Shown: positions 7,383-16,030 of the stretch, piece by piece
Numbering within the stretch: the first letter of the stretch is position 1
Layout of the letters: every line of letters begins with the position of its first letter
Assembly (NCBI RefSeq): GCF_025165815.1
Contig: NZ_JAFFZE010000012.1
Location: forward strand, 248,001-312,000
DNA from: Actinophytocola gossypii
Lineage (GTDB): Bacteria > Actinomycetota > Actinomycetes > Mycobacteriales > Pseudonocardiaceae
Length of the DNA stretch: 64,000 nt
Direction of reading: 5' to 3'
Notes under the pieces: generated by a model
The model's input: the letters and a program-made list of their open reading frames with translations, nothing else
Databases searched by the model: none
What the model was told of the DNA's origin: nothing
Position numbers and translations under genes: made by a program

Positions 7383-8675
7383 ATGAGCGTGGTCATCGCG
7401 GTCGCCGTGTTCGTGGTGGCCTACGTCCTGATCGCCACCGAGAAGATCCCGAAGATGGTCGCCGCGCTCGGTGGCGCGGGCGTCGTGCTCGGGGTCGGCG
7501 TGGTCGGCTCGGAGGACGCGTTCTACTCGCACGAGACCGGCGTCGACTGGGACGTCATCTTCCTGCTGCTCGGCATGATGATCATCGTCGGGGTACTGCG
7601 GCGGACCGGCGTGTTCGAGTACGTCGCGATCTGGGCGGCCAAGCGCGCCAAGGGGTCGCCGCGCCGGATCATGGTGCTGCTGGTGCTGATCACCGCGGTG
7701 GCCTCGGCGTTCCTGGACAACGTGACGACGGTGCTGCTGATCGCGCCGGTCACCCTGCTGGTCTGCGACCGGCTGAACATCAACCCGGTCCCGTTCCTGA
7801 TCGCCGAGGTGCTCGCGTCCAACATCGGCGGCGCGGCGACGTTGATCGGCGACCCGCCGAACATCATCATCGGCAGCCGGGCCGGCCTGACGTTCAACGA
7901 CTTCCTGGTGCACATGGCGCCGATCGTGGTGATCGAGCTGATCGTGTTCACCCTGATCCTGCCGTGGCTGTTCCGCGGCTCGTTCGCCGTCGACCCGGAG
8001 CGCGCGGCCGGGGTGATGGAGCTCAACGAACGGGAGGCCATCCAGGACACCCGGCTGCTGGTGCAGTGCGGCGTGGTGCTGGGCGTGGTGTTCACCGCGT
8101 TCGTGACGCACTCGGTGCACCACGTGGAGCCGTCGGTGGTGGCGCTGCTCGGCGCCGGGATCCTGGTGCTGATCTCGCGCAGCCGACCCAGCGCGTTCCT
8201 GGCCGCGGTCGAGTGGGAGACGCTGCTGTTCTTCGCCGGCCTGTTCATCATGGTCGGCGCGATGGTGAAGACCGGCGTCATCGGCGACCTCGCTGGCCTG
8301 GCCACCGACGCCACCGGCGGCGACGCGCTCACCGCGGTCATGCTGATCCTGTTCGTGTCCGCGCTGCTGTCCGGGATCATCGACAACATCCCGTACGTGG
8401 CGACGATGAGCCCGCTGGTCGCCGAGCTCGCCACCGCCATCGACAACCCCACCCACGCCGAGGCGCTGTGGTGGTCGCTCGCCCTCGGCGCCGATTTCGG
8501 CGGCAACATGACCGCGATCGGCGCCAGCGCGAACGTCGTCGTGCTGGGTATCGCGCTGCGCAACGGCACGCCGATCTCGTTCTGGGAGTTCACCCGCAAG
8601 GGCGCCATGGTCACCCTGATCACCGTCGCGCTCGCCGCGCCGTACCTGTGGTTGCGCTACTTCGTACTCGCCTGA
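7383..8675 (+). CDS. NhaD/ArsB-type ion transporter
   Basis: 430 residues, about 11-12 transmembrane helices, start ATG 7383 (GTG 7377 possible). Hallmarks of the ion transporter superfamily: [17 protein letters not shown] with [19 protein letters not shown] in the first half, and [15 protein letters not shown] with [19 protein letters not shown] in the second, an inverted-repeat pair. Family members are Na+/H+ antiporters (NhaD) or arsenite/anion carriers (ArsB). No ars genes are nearby, while other Na+/H+ antiporters are, so a cation role is more likely here (inference). Convergent with the Mrp operon, only 6 bp apart. Confidence 0.85.
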   Translation: MSVVIAVAVFVVAYVLIATEKIPKMVAALGGAGVVLGVGVVGSEDAFYSHETGVDWDVIFLLLGMMIIVGVLRRTGVFEYVAIWAAKRAKGSPRRIMVLLVLITAVASAFLDNVTTVLLIAPVTLLVCDRLNINPVPFLIAEVLASNIGGAATLIGDPPNIIIGSRAGLTFNDFLVHMAPIVVIELIVFTLILPWLFRGSFAVDPERAAGVMELNEREAIQDTRLLVQCGVVLGVVFTAFVTHSVHHVEPSVVALLGAGILVLISRSRPSAFLAAVEWETLLFFAGLFIMVGAMVKTGVIGDLAGLATDATGGDALTAVMLILFVSALLSGIIDNIPYVATMSPLVAELATAIDNPTHAEALWWSLALGADFGGNMTAIGASANVVVLGIALRNGTPISFWEFTRKGAMVTLITVALAAPYLWLRYFVLA

Positions 8676-8681
8676 CGCGGG

Positions 8682-10367
8682 TCATCGGAGCAGGGTCACC
8701 AGGAGCACCGCGCCGAGCAGCAGCGCGACCCACCACACCATCAGGTGCGTCGACCAGGACGTGGCGAGCCTGCCCTCCGGCCGCAGCGGGGCGGTGCCGA
8801 CCGCCCACAACCGTGCCGTCCGCCGGCGCAGCGGCGGACCGAACCGGTCGCCGAGCCGGGACGTCCGGCGGGACAGCGCGTGCCAGCCGGCGGGCAGGGC
8901 GCGCCGGTAGAGCACGTCGACGTCCAGGTTCACCGAGCGGATCTCCGGCGGGTACAGACCGGTGCGGATCAGCACGGTGAAGGCCAGCGACGCGAGCAGC
9001 AGCAGCTGCAGCTGGTTGACCACGTGCGCGGTGGTGTACGGCTCGTAGTCCATCGCGTACGGCAGGATGCCGTACAGCAGGTCCGGCGCGACCCCGATGC
9101 CGACGCACACCAGCGCGCCGAGCGCCATCGCCACCCGCATGTTCAGCGGCGCCTCCGCCACCCGGTAACCCCGGTCGTGGGCGAAGAACGCGAAGAACGG
9201 GATCTTGATGCCGGCGTGGTGGAACACGCCGGCGGAGGCGAACAGCAGCAACAGCCAGACCACGGTGCGGTGATCGGCCGCGACGGCCTCCAGGATGATC
9301 GACTTGGTGGCGAACCCGGAGAACAGCGGGAACGCCGAGATCGACGCGGCGCCGACCATGCACAGCACCGTCGTCTGCGGCATCGACTTGTACAGCCCGC
9401 CGAGCTCGGAGCCCTTCGCCGTGCCGGTGCGCAGCAGCACCGCGCCCATGGCCATCATCAGCAGGCCCTTGAACACCATGTCCGCGACGGCGTGCGCGCT
9501 CGCGCCGTTGACGCCGAGCGCGCCGCCGATGCCGACGCCGGCGACCATGAACCCCAACTGGTTGATCATGCTGTAGGCGAGCACGCGCCGCAGGTCGTTC
9601 TCGATCACCGCGTAGAAGATCGGGAAGACCGTCATCGCCGCGCCGATCCAGACCAGCGCCTCGGTGCCGGGGAAGCCGCGGGCGAGCGTGTAGACGGCGA
9701 ACTTGGTGGTGAACGCCGAGAGCGCGACCGTGCCGACGATCGTCGCCTCGGGATAGGTGTCGGTCAGCCACGCGTGCAGCAGCGGGAACGCGCACTTGAT
9801 GCCGATCGCGAGCAGGATCAGCACGCCGCCGGGGCCGTCCAGCCCGAGGTAGCCGAACTCGATTCCCTCGCCGGCGTGCACCCGCCAGACGATTCCGGCC
9901 AGCATCAGCAGGCCGGAGGTCACCTGCGCGACCAGGTACCGCATCGCGGCCCGGTGGCTGCGTTCGGTGCGGCCGGCCCAGATCAGGAACGCCGAGGACA
10001 GCCCGGCGAGCTCCCAGAACACGAACAGGGTGATCAGGTCGCCGGCGAGCGCGCCGCCGACCGCGGTGCCGGCGTAGACCAGGATCACCGCCTGCTGCAG
10101 CGAGTCGCGCAGGTGCATGGCGTAGACCGAGGTCAGCAGCGCGGCGACGAGGAACCCGGTGGCGAACACGCGGGACAGGGCGTCCACCCGCAGGGGGGTG
10201 AGCTCCAGGCCGAGGAACCCGAACGACCCCGCGGTGCCCTCGGGCAGCAACCACAGCACGACCAGCGCGGCGATCGGCAACGCGGCCAGCAGCACCCGGC
10301 GCGGCCAGCCGCGCAGCAGCGGCACGCCGACCGCGCCGAGCATCAGGACCAGGGCGGGATTAGTCAT
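8682..10367 (-). CDS. Mrp-type antiporter, third MnhD/NuoM-like subunit
   Basis: 561 residues, ~14 transmembrane helices, ATG 10367 overlapping the small gene upstream by 8 nt. The proton-pumping core is recognisable: Glu in LFVFWELAGLSSAFLIW, Lys in GIKCAFPLLHAWLTDTYPEA, and KSIILEAVAADH with FHHAGIKIPFFAFF. An extended C-terminal tail (~70 residues) carries an extra helix at the end. It is the last gene of the operon starting at 16030. As a homologue of complex I NuoL/M/N it should translocate H+ or Na+ within the Mrp complex. Confidence 0.88.
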   Translation of the reverse strand: MTNPALVLMLGAVGVPLLRGWPRRVLLAALPIAALVVLWLLPEGTAGSFGFLGLELTPLRVDALSRVFATGFLVAALLTSVYAMHLRDSLQQAVILVYAGTAVGGALAGDLITLFVFWELAGLSSAFLIWAGRTERSHRAAMRYLVAQVTSGLLMLAGIVWRVHAGEGIEFGYLGLDGPGGVLILLAIGIKCAFPLLHAWLTDTYPEATIVGTVALSAFTTKFAVYTLARGFPGTEALVWIGAAMTVFPIFYAVIENDLRRVLAYSMINQLGFMVAGVGIGGALGVNGASAHAVADMVFKGLLMMAMGAVLLRTGTAKGSELGGLYKSMPQTTVLCMVGAASISAFPLFSGFATKSIILEAVAADHRTVVWLLLLFASAGVFHHAGIKIPFFAFFAHDRGYRVAEAPLNMRVAMALGALVCVGIGVAPDLLYGILPYAMDYEPYTTAHVVNQLQLLLLASLAFTVLIRTGLYPPEIRSVNLDVDVLYRRALPAGWHALSRRTSRLGDRFGPPLRRRTARLWAVGTAPLRPEGRLATSWSTHLMVWWVALLLGAVLLVTLLR

Positions 10368-10623
10368 CCCGGTGCTCCGGCGCGTCGTAGTAGTCCTCGT
10401 CGCGGCGCAGCCAGCGCCGAAGCCGCTTCGCGGCGAGCACCAGGAACACACTGCCGAGGAACCCGTAGAGCGGGTAGAAGGCGAACCAGCTCTCGACCGT
10501 GAAGTGCGGGTGCTTGGTGTAGAAGAGGTCGGCGACAGCGGACAACGCGCAGAGCGCGGCCAGCACGTACAGGATGCGGGTCACGTTGCGTGGCTCGTCG
10601 AGCCAGCGCCGGTCGTCGGTCAC
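10360..10623 (-). CDS. Small membrane protein of the Mrp operon
   Basis: 87 residues from GTG 10623, which overlaps the preceding stop as GTGA. Two transmembrane helices (ILYVLAALCALSAVADLF and WFAFYPLYGFLGSVFLVLAA) separated by a short loop (YTKHPHFTVES), with a basic then acidic C-terminus (KRLRRWLRRDEDYYDAPE). It is not one of the standard MrpA-G subunits. Its tight packing between two MnhD-like genes points to an accessory or assembly subunit of the complex (inference). Confidence 0.75.
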   Translation of the reverse strand: MTDDRRWLDEPRNVTRILYVLAALCALSAVADLFYTKHPHFTVESWFAFYPLYGFLGSVFLVLAAKRLRRWLRRDEDYYDAPEHRDD

Positions 10624-12074
10624 GGCAGCTCCAGGGTTCCGGCGAGTGGGGCGAGCACGGCGTCGGCGGCGAAGAACAGCGCCACGCAGCCGATGGCGGT
10701 CAGGATCAGCGGCGCGACGAGCGCCGGCCGCGCCTCGCCGTGCCCCACCGGCTCCAGTGGCGGCCGGAAGAACGCGCGCCCCGGGATCGGCAGCAGGTAC
10801 GCGAGCGCCAGCAACGATCCGACGAGCAGCACCACCAGCGCCACGACCTGGTCGGCCTCGGCCGCGCCGAGCAGCAGCAGCCACTTGCTCCAGGTGCCGC
10901 CGAGCGGGGGCAGGCCGATGATCGACACCGAGGCCACCAGGAACGCGGCGAAGGTCCACGGCATGGCCCGGCCGAGCCCGTCCAGCTCGCTGACCCGGGT
11001 CCGGTGCGCGGTGACGGCGATGGCGCCGGCGCAGAGGAACAAGGTGATCTTGCCGAACGCGTGCGTCACCAGGTGCAGCGCGCCACCGGCCACGGCCACG
11101 TCCCTGGCGAGGGTCGCGGCCAGCACGATGTAGGCGAGCTGGCTGACCGTGGAGTACGCGAGCCTGCGCTTGAGGTTGTCCGACCGCATGGCGACCACGG
11201 CCGCGGCCAGCAGGGTGAACGCCGCGACCCAGGTCATCGGGGCGGCGGCGCCGGTCTCGGTGAGGGTGTCGAGCCCGAACACCGACACGGTCACCTTGAG
11301 CACGGTGAACACGCCGGCCTTGACCACGGCGACCGCGTGCAGCAGCGCCGACACCGGTGTCGGGGCGACCATCGCCGCCGGCAGCCAGCGGTGTACCGGC
11401 ATCAGCGCCGCCTTGCCGATGCCGAACAGGTACAGCGCGAACAGCACGGTCAGCACGCCCGTGCCGGCCTGTCCGGCGAGCAGCCCACCCGGCCGGAAGT
11501 CGGTGCTGCCGGCCAGCAGCCAGGTCCACACGATCGCCGGGAGCAGCAGCCCGATGGAGGTGGTGAGCAGCACCGCGAGGTAGGTGCGGCCGCCGCGCCG
11601 GGCGTTCGGCCCGCCGGTGTGCGTGACCAGCGGCCAGGTGGCCAGCGTCATGATCTCGTAGCCGATGAACAGCGTGATCAGGTTCGCCGACAGCGCGATC
11701 CACATCGCGGCCGCGATGGTCAGCGCGAAGAACGCGAAGAAGCGGGTCTGCCCGTGTTCGCCCTCGGCGCGCAGGTAGCCGGCCGCGTACACGGTGGTCA
11801 CCGGCCAGAGCACGGCGGCGACCGTGGCGAACAGCAGGCCGAGCGGCTCGAGGGCGAACTCCAGCGAGAGCCCGGGCAGCCACGACCACAGCTCGAACCG
11901 CAGGTCCTCGCCCGCCGATGGCCACAGGGCGAGCACGGTCGCGGCCAGTGCGAGGCCGCCCAGCACCGAGGCGGTCTCGCGGGCGTTCGGGTGGCGCCGC
12001 AGCGCGAGCACGGCGCCGACGGTGAGCAGCGGGATCGCCACGGCGATCGGCAGGAGGACGTCCACGTCACGCAC
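10620..12074 (-). CDS. Mrp-type antiporter, second MnhD/NuoN-like subunit
   Basis: 484 residues from GTG 12074, overlapping the upstream gene by 8 nt; GTG 12065 is an alternative. About 14 helices, with the conserved Glu in LITLFIGYEIMTLATWPL, KAALMPVHRWLPAAMVAPTP, HAVAVVKAGVFTV and HAFGKITLFLCAGA, all typical of the antiporter-like subunit family. It sits between another MnhD-like gene and the small membrane protein, with overlapping ends throughout. Confidence 0.88.
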   Translation of the reverse strand: MRDVDVLLPIAVAIPLLTVGAVLALRRHPNARETASVLGGLALAATVLALWPSAGEDLRFELWSWLPGLSLEFALEPLGLLFATVAAVLWPVTTVYAAGYLRAEGEHGQTRFFAFFALTIAAAMWIALSANLITLFIGYEIMTLATWPLVTHTGGPNARRGGRTYLAVLLTTSIGLLLPAIVWTWLLAGSTDFRPGGLLAGQAGTGVLTVLFALYLFGIGKAALMPVHRWLPAAMVAPTPVSALLHAVAVVKAGVFTVLKVTVSVFGLDTLTETGAAAPMTWVAAFTLLAAAVVAMRSDNLKRRLAYSTVSQLAYIVLAATLARDVAVAGGALHLVTHAFGKITLFLCAGAIAVTAHRTRVSELDGLGRAMPWTFAAFLVASVSIIGLPPLGGTWSKWLLLLGAAEADQVVALVVLLVGSLLALAYLLPIPGRAFFRPPLEPVGHGEARPALVAPLILTAIGCVALFFAADAVLAPLAGTLELP

Positions 12075-13551
12075 CCCCGGTCCCGAGCAGGGCCGCCGCG
12101 GCGGCGTCGGCGAGGCCGCCGGGCAGGCTGGCGTCGATCCCGAAGTAGACCGACAGCAGCACCAGCGCCCAGACCGCCGCCACCATCGACACCGGTGCCC
12201 GCGGCTGGTCGGCGGGCAGGTCGGCCGGTGGGTCGCGGAACCAGGCGGCCTCGACGATCCGGCCGACGTAGACCAGGGCGAGCAGCGAGCTGGCCAGCAC
12301 CGCGACCAGCACCGGCCACGCGCCGGCGTCGAGCAGTGCCGACACCAGCGCCCACTTGCTGGCGAACCCCGCGGTCGGCGGCACGCCGACCAGCCCGAGC
12401 CCGGTGACGACGATCGCGGCGAACGTCCACGGCATCCGCCTGCCGAGCCCGGCCAGGTCGTCCAGCCGGGCCGAGCCGAGCCGCAGCACCAGCAGCCCGG
12501 CCGCGCCGAACAACGCGCCCTTGATCACCGCGTGGTTGATCACGTGCAGGTAGCCCGCGGACACCCCGGCGGCGGTGGCCAGGCTGATCCCGGCCACGAT
12601 GTAGCCGATCTGCGCGACGCTGGACCAGGCGAGCAGGTACTTCAGGTCCCGCTGGAAGCAGGCGGCGGCCGACCCGACCAGCATCGCCAGGGCGGCGAGC
12701 AGCAGGCCGACCTCGCCGACCGGCATCGTGGTGAACACCAGCCCGGCGCCGAACACGGTGAACGCGAACCGGCAGAACACGTAGATCGCGACCTTGGTGC
12801 TGGCCGCGGCCAGGAACGTGCTCACCGCGGACGGCGCCTCCCCGTAGGCGGCGGGCAGCCAGGCGTGCAGCGGGAAGACGGCCATCTTGACCGCGAGCCC
12901 GACGAAGACGAACACCACCGCCGCGTAGAGCGCGCGGTTGCCGTCCAGGTCGGTGAGCCGGTCGGCCAGGTCGGCCATGTTGAGCGTGCCGGTGACCGCG
13001 TAGGCGAAGCCGATGCCGATCAGCACGAACGTGGCCCCGACGGTGCCGATCACCAGGTAGCGGAAGCTCGCGAGCAGGGCGCGGCGCCGCCGGCCCATGG
13101 CGATCAGCGCGTAGGTCGACAGCGAGCTGATCTCCAGGAAGACGAACGCGTTGAACACGTCGCCGGTGACCGTGAGGCCGAGCAGGCCGGTGAGGGTCAG
13201 GCACAGGCAGGTGTAGACCAGCGGGGCGCGCCGGTCGTCGACCTCGTCGCCGACGCTGCGCCTGGCGTAGACCGCGGCGACGACGGCGACGACCGACACC
13301 ACCAGCAGCACCGGGGTGTTGAACCCGGCGACCACGAACTCGATGCCGTACGGCGCGGGCCACCCGCCCATCTCGTAGTGCAGCGGGCCGTCGTCGACCC
13401 GGGTGGCGAGCAGGACGGCGCAGGCCAGCGAACTGAGCGCGGCCAGCAGGAACACCAGCCAGGTCACGGTGCGGAAGCGGCGCAGCAGCAGGCACAGGGG
13501 CGCGCAGCCCAGCGGGACCAGCACCTGCAGTGCGGGCAGATGTGCGGTCAC
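12067..13551 (-). CDS. mnhD: Mrp-type antiporter subunit D
   Basis: 494 residues from GTG 13551, overlapping mnhC by 4 nt. Core motifs of MrpD/NuoN: TGDVFNAFVFLEISSLSTYAL with the functional Glu, KMAVFPLHAWLPAAYGEAPS, STKVAIYVFCRF, INHAVIKGALFGAAG. Of the three antiporter-like subunits in the operon it is the closest to a standard MnhD by position, directly after mnhC. Membrane protein that exchanges Na+ for H+ as part of the multi-subunit complex. Confidence 0.88.
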   Translation of the reverse strand: MTAHLPALQVLVPLGCAPLCLLLRRFRTVTWLVFLLAALSSLACAVLLATRVDDGPLHYEMGGWPAPYGIEFVVAGFNTPVLLVVSVVAVVAAVYARRSVGDEVDDRRAPLVYTCLCLTLTGLLGLTVTGDVFNAFVFLEISSLSTYALIAMGRRRRALLASFRYLVIGTVGATFVLIGIGFAYAVTGTLNMADLADRLTDLDGNRALYAAVVFVFVGLAVKMAVFPLHAWLPAAYGEAPSAVSTFLAAASTKVAIYVFCRFAFTVFGAGLVFTTMPVGEVGLLLAALAMLVGSAAACFQRDLKYLLAWSSVAQIGYIVAGISLATAAGVSAGYLHVINHAVIKGALFGAAGLLVLRLGSARLDDLAGLGRRMPWTFAAIVVTGLGLVGVPPTAGFASKWALVSALLDAGAWPVLVAVLASSLLALVYVGRIVEAAWFRDPPADLPADQPRAPVSMVAAVWALVLLSVYFGIDASLPGGLADAAAAALLGTGGA

Positions 13552-13898
13552 GGCGTCGTGTCCCGTTCGAGCACGTCCTCTTCCTCGACGGTGCCGTAGG
13601 TCTCGAAGATCCGCACGGCCAGCCCGAGCCCCACCGCCAGGGTCGCGACGCCGACCACGATCGCGGTCAGGATCAGCACCTGCGGCAGCGGGTGGGAGTA
13701 GGTCTCGACGTCGTCGGAGACGATGGGCGCGCTGCCCCCGTCGACCTTGCCGATGCTGATGAAGAAGAGGAACACCCCGACTTGGAACAGGGTGAGGCCG
13801 ATCAGCTTCTTGAGCAGGTTGCCGTGGCTGATCACGACGTAGAGCCCGATCATCATCAGGGCGAACAGCAGCCAGTAGACGTAGTGGGTCCCGATCAC
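13548..13898 (-). CDS. mnhC: Mrp antiporter subunit C (NuoK-like)
   Basis: 116 residues from GTG 13898 (GTGA overlap with the preceding stop). Three helices with the NuoK/MrpC signature GLYVVISHGNLLKKLIGLTLFQVGVFLFF and PLPQVLILTAIVVGVATLAV. The C-terminal ~20 residues are acidic (TVEEEDVLERD). Both ends overlap the neighbouring genes by 4 nt, so translation is coupled. Confidence 0.9.
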   Translation of the reverse strand: MIGTHYVYWLLFALMMIGLYVVISHGNLLKKLIGLTLFQVGVFLFFISIGKVDGGSAPIVSDDVETYSHPLPQVLILTAIVVGVATLAVGLGLAVRIFETYGTVEEEDVLERDTTP

Positions 13899-14884
13899 CG
13901 CGTGGCCCTCCGGTTGGCGAAGCTGAAGAAGACCGTGGTCATGACGGCGGCGACGGTGATGCCGATGGCCGACTCGACGAGCAGGATGCCCAGGTGCTGG
14001 CCGGCGGCGGGATCCGAGCTCAGCGTGTCGTAGTCCAGGAACGAGCCGCCGAGCAGCATGTTCACCACCCCGACGCCCAGGTAGAGCAGGAGCCCGAACG
14101 GGATCAGGGCCCACAGCACCACCCTCGGCACCACCTGCTGCGCCTTGTCCAGGCCGAACACCAGGCCGTACAGCACGAACCCGGCCGCGAAGATCACGCC
14201 GGCCTGGAAGCCGCCGCCGGGACCGAAGTCGCCGTGGAACAGCACGTACAGCGCGAACAGCAGGATGAACGGCATGAGCATCGCGCTGATCACCCGCAGC
14301 ACGCGGTAGTCGACCAGGTCGAGGTCGTCGCGCCGGCGGGCGTCCACCGGGTGCGCGAGCGGGCCGAGCAGCGCCAGCACGGCGACCCCGGCGGTGAAGA
14401 CCACCAGCAGCTCGCCCAGCGTGTCCAGGCCGCGGTAACTCGCCAGCACCGAGGTCACGGTGTTGGGAATGCCGATGTCCTCCTGGGACTGGTGCAGGTA
14501 GGTGTCGGTGAGCGGGTGGCGCTGCACCGGGCTGTCCGCGGAGCCGAACGCGGGCAGGTCCTGACTCGCGTAGACGAGCGTGCCGCCGGCCAGGATCGCC
14601 ACGGCCGCGCCGGGCAGCCGGCGCCGGCGGGGCGTGACGGCTTCGCGGGAGCGGGTCAGCGCGAGCCCGCCGAGCAGCAGCACGGTGCTGATGCCGACGC
14701 CGACCGCGGCCTCGGTGAACGCCACGTCCACCGCGTCGAGCAGCACGAACAGGCAGGCGGTGACCAGGCTGAACAGCGCGGACAGCATGGCCGCCTCGTA
14801 GAGCGCGCGCAGCCGCGAGACGGTGAGTGCCGTCGCGACGAGGATCGCCAGCAGGGAGATGTTGATCAGGGTGAAGACAGTCAT
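13895..14884 (-). CDS. Fused MbhD (DUF4040)-MbhE-like-MnhB subunit
   Basis: 329 residues. Residues ~1-75 match DUF4040/MbhD (three helices, FTEAAVGVGISTVLLLGGL). Residues ~85-175 form an MbhE-like stretch with one or two helices (YLHQSQEDIGIPNTVTSVLA, RGLDTLGELLVVFTAGVA). Residues ~195-325 form MnhB (FILLFALYVLFHGDFGPGGG with the conserved HGxxxPGGGFQAG pattern). In classical Mrp systems the first two parts are the C-terminus of MrpA. Here they are detached from the antiporter domain and joined to B, as in archaeal Mbh/Mrp-group layouts. Confidence 0.88.
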   Translation of the reverse strand: MTVFTLINISLLAILVATALTVSRLRALYEAAMLSALFSLVTACLFVLLDAVDVAFTEAAVGVGISTVLLLGGLALTRSREAVTPRRRRLPGAAVAILAGGTLVYASQDLPAFGSADSPVQRHPLTDTYLHQSQEDIGIPNTVTSVLASYRGLDTLGELLVVFTAGVAVLALLGPLAHPVDARRRDDLDLVDYRVLRVISAMLMPFILLFALYVLFHGDFGPGGGFQAGVIFAAGFVLYGLVFGLDKAQQVVPRVVLWALIPFGLLLYLGVGVVNMLLGGSFLDYDTLSSDPAAGQHLGILLVESAIGITVAAVMTTVFFSFANRRATR

Positions 14885-15195
14885 CGGCGCGGGTCGCCCT
14901 CCCGCCAGATCGGCACCCCGTCGCGGCGCGCGGCGAACGCCAGCACGTAGCTGGCCGTGGGGCCGGTGAGCGCGAGGAACAGCATGATGACCAGCAGCCG
15001 TACCCCGGTCTCCCAGCTCGGCGTGCGCAGGAGCAGGCCGAGCAGGATCAGCCCGGCACCGGCGGAGTCGGTGATGCCGGCGGCGTGGACGCGGGTGTAG
15101 AAGTCCGGGAAGCGGAGCAGGCCGACCCCGCCGGACACGACGAACAGGGCTCCGGCGGCCAGCAGCACGACGCTGGCGATGTCGAGGACGATCAT
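14881..15195 (-). CDS. mnhG: Mrp antiporter subunit G
   Basis: 104 residues, three helices, with the MnhG/PhaG motif VSGGVGLLRFPDFYTRVHAAGITDSAGAGLILLG split across helices 1 and 2, and LFLALTGPTASYVLAFAARR at the end. Overlaps genes on both sides by 4 nt. A structural subunit of the Mrp cation/proton antiporter in the membrane. Confidence 0.92.
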   Translation of the reverse strand: MIVLDIASVVLLAAGALFVVSGGVGLLRFPDFYTRVHAAGITDSAGAGLILLGLLLRTPSWETGVRLLVIMLFLALTGPTASYVLAFAARRDGVPIWREGDPRR

Positions 15196-15518
15196 GCTCG
15201 GTCTTCCCCGTCCGTCGCGGGTTCGTCGGCCAGGTCGTCGGCCAGATCGTCGGCCAGATCGTCGGCCAGGTCGTCGTCGTAGTGGGTCAGCCGCAGCACC
15301 GCGACCACGGCGACGAAGTTGACCAGCGCGTAGAGGATGCCGATGTCCAGGAACTCCGGCCGGCCGAACAGGAACCCGGCGACCGCGACGAACAGCACGG
15401 TCTTCGTGCCGAACATGTTGATCGCCAGGATCCGGTTGTAGCGACCGGGGCCGACGAACGCCCTGGCCAGCGCGAGAACCATGGTGACCAGCAGCGCGGC
15501 CATGACCGCGACGATCAT
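15192..15518 (-). CDS. mnhF: Mrp antiporter subunit F with acidic repeat tail
   Basis: 108 residues from ATG 15518. Three helices, with the MnhF core FVGPGRYNRILAINMFGTKTV and EFLDIGILYALVNFVAVVAVLR. After residue ~80 the tail is an unusual acidic tetrapeptide repeat (DDLA four times), encoded by a 12-bp tandem repeat and ending EPATDGEDRA. The family normally ends soon after the third helix, so the tail is an added, probably variable, cytoplasmic extension. Confidence 0.9.
   Translation of the reverse strand: MIVAVMAALLVTMVLALARAFVGPGRYNRILAINMFGTKTVLFVAVAGFLFGRPEFLDIGILYALVNFVAVVAVLRLTHYDDDLADDLADDLADDLADEPATDGEDRA
15222..15281. repeat. 12-bp in-frame tandem repeat in mnhF
   Basis: Five consecutive 12-bp units close to (g/a)tcgtcggccag at 15222, 15234, 15246, 15258 and 15270; the first and last are diverged. 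They encode the DDLA repeats. A whole-codon repeat like this can change length by slippage without a frameshift. Confidence 0.85.
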
Positions 15519-16030
15519 CGGCCGGCCCTCCGGCCCTGGTCGAGGCGGTGTACCCGGCGCAGCATCGCGCCGGCGCGCAGCGCCTCGAGGTCCGCCGGCA
15601 CCAGGCTGTGCACGTGCACCTGGTCCTCGTCGACGTCGAGGGAGAGCGTGCCGGGGGTGTAGGTGATGGAGTTCGCGTAGGTCACCTGTGCGAGCTCGCT
15701 CATCCCGGCGGCCGGCGTGGCCGCCACCGCGGGCCGCAGGTCGGGGCGCGGCGACCACACCCGCCGCACCACCGCGACCGCCGAGACCAGCACCTCCTTG
15801 CCGATCCACAGCAGGTAGCGGGGCAGCCGCAGCGCGTGCGGAATGGACGCGCCGGCACTGGCGGTGAGGCCGGCTCGCCGGGCCAGCAGGCAGACCAGCG
15901 CCACCGACAACGCGCCGAGCACCAGGAGCAGGGTGGTGAAGTGCCCGGACAGGAGCACCCAGAACAGGGCGAACAGCGGCGCCATCCGCAGGACCCACCG
16001 CGTCGTCTCGCTTCTCGTCGACCGGCTCAC
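15515..16030 (-). CDS. mnhE: Mrp antiporter subunit E
   Basis: 171 residues from ATG 16030. First gene of the Mrp operon after the regulator. Helices at residues ~15-50 (PLFALFWVLLSGHFTTLLLV), then the MnhE signature PRYLLWIGKEVLVSAVAVVR and VTYANSITYTPGTLSLDV. It overlaps mnhF by 4 nt, and its start overlaps the stop of the PucR-type gene, so regulator and transporter form one transcript. Confidence 0.9.
   Translation of the reverse strand: MSRSTRSETTRWVLRMAPLFALFWVLLSGHFTTLLLVLGALSVALVCLLARRAGLTASAGASIPHALRLPRYLLWIGKEVLVSAVAVVRRVWSPRPDLRPAVAATPAAGMSELAQVTYANSITYTPGTLSLDVDEDQVHVHSLVPADLEALRAGAMLRRVHRLDQGRRAGR

Noticed and set aside
10360-11925. A 521-codon minus-strand frame fused to the small membrane protein
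   Set aside because: Only its last 87 codons look like protein. The rest is a shadow of the MnhD-like gene; the GTG at 10623 overlapping the previous stop is the real start.
15222-15281. Possible CRISPR-like array
   Set aside because: The units are 12 bp with no spacers and encode part of mnhF; a coding tandem repeat.
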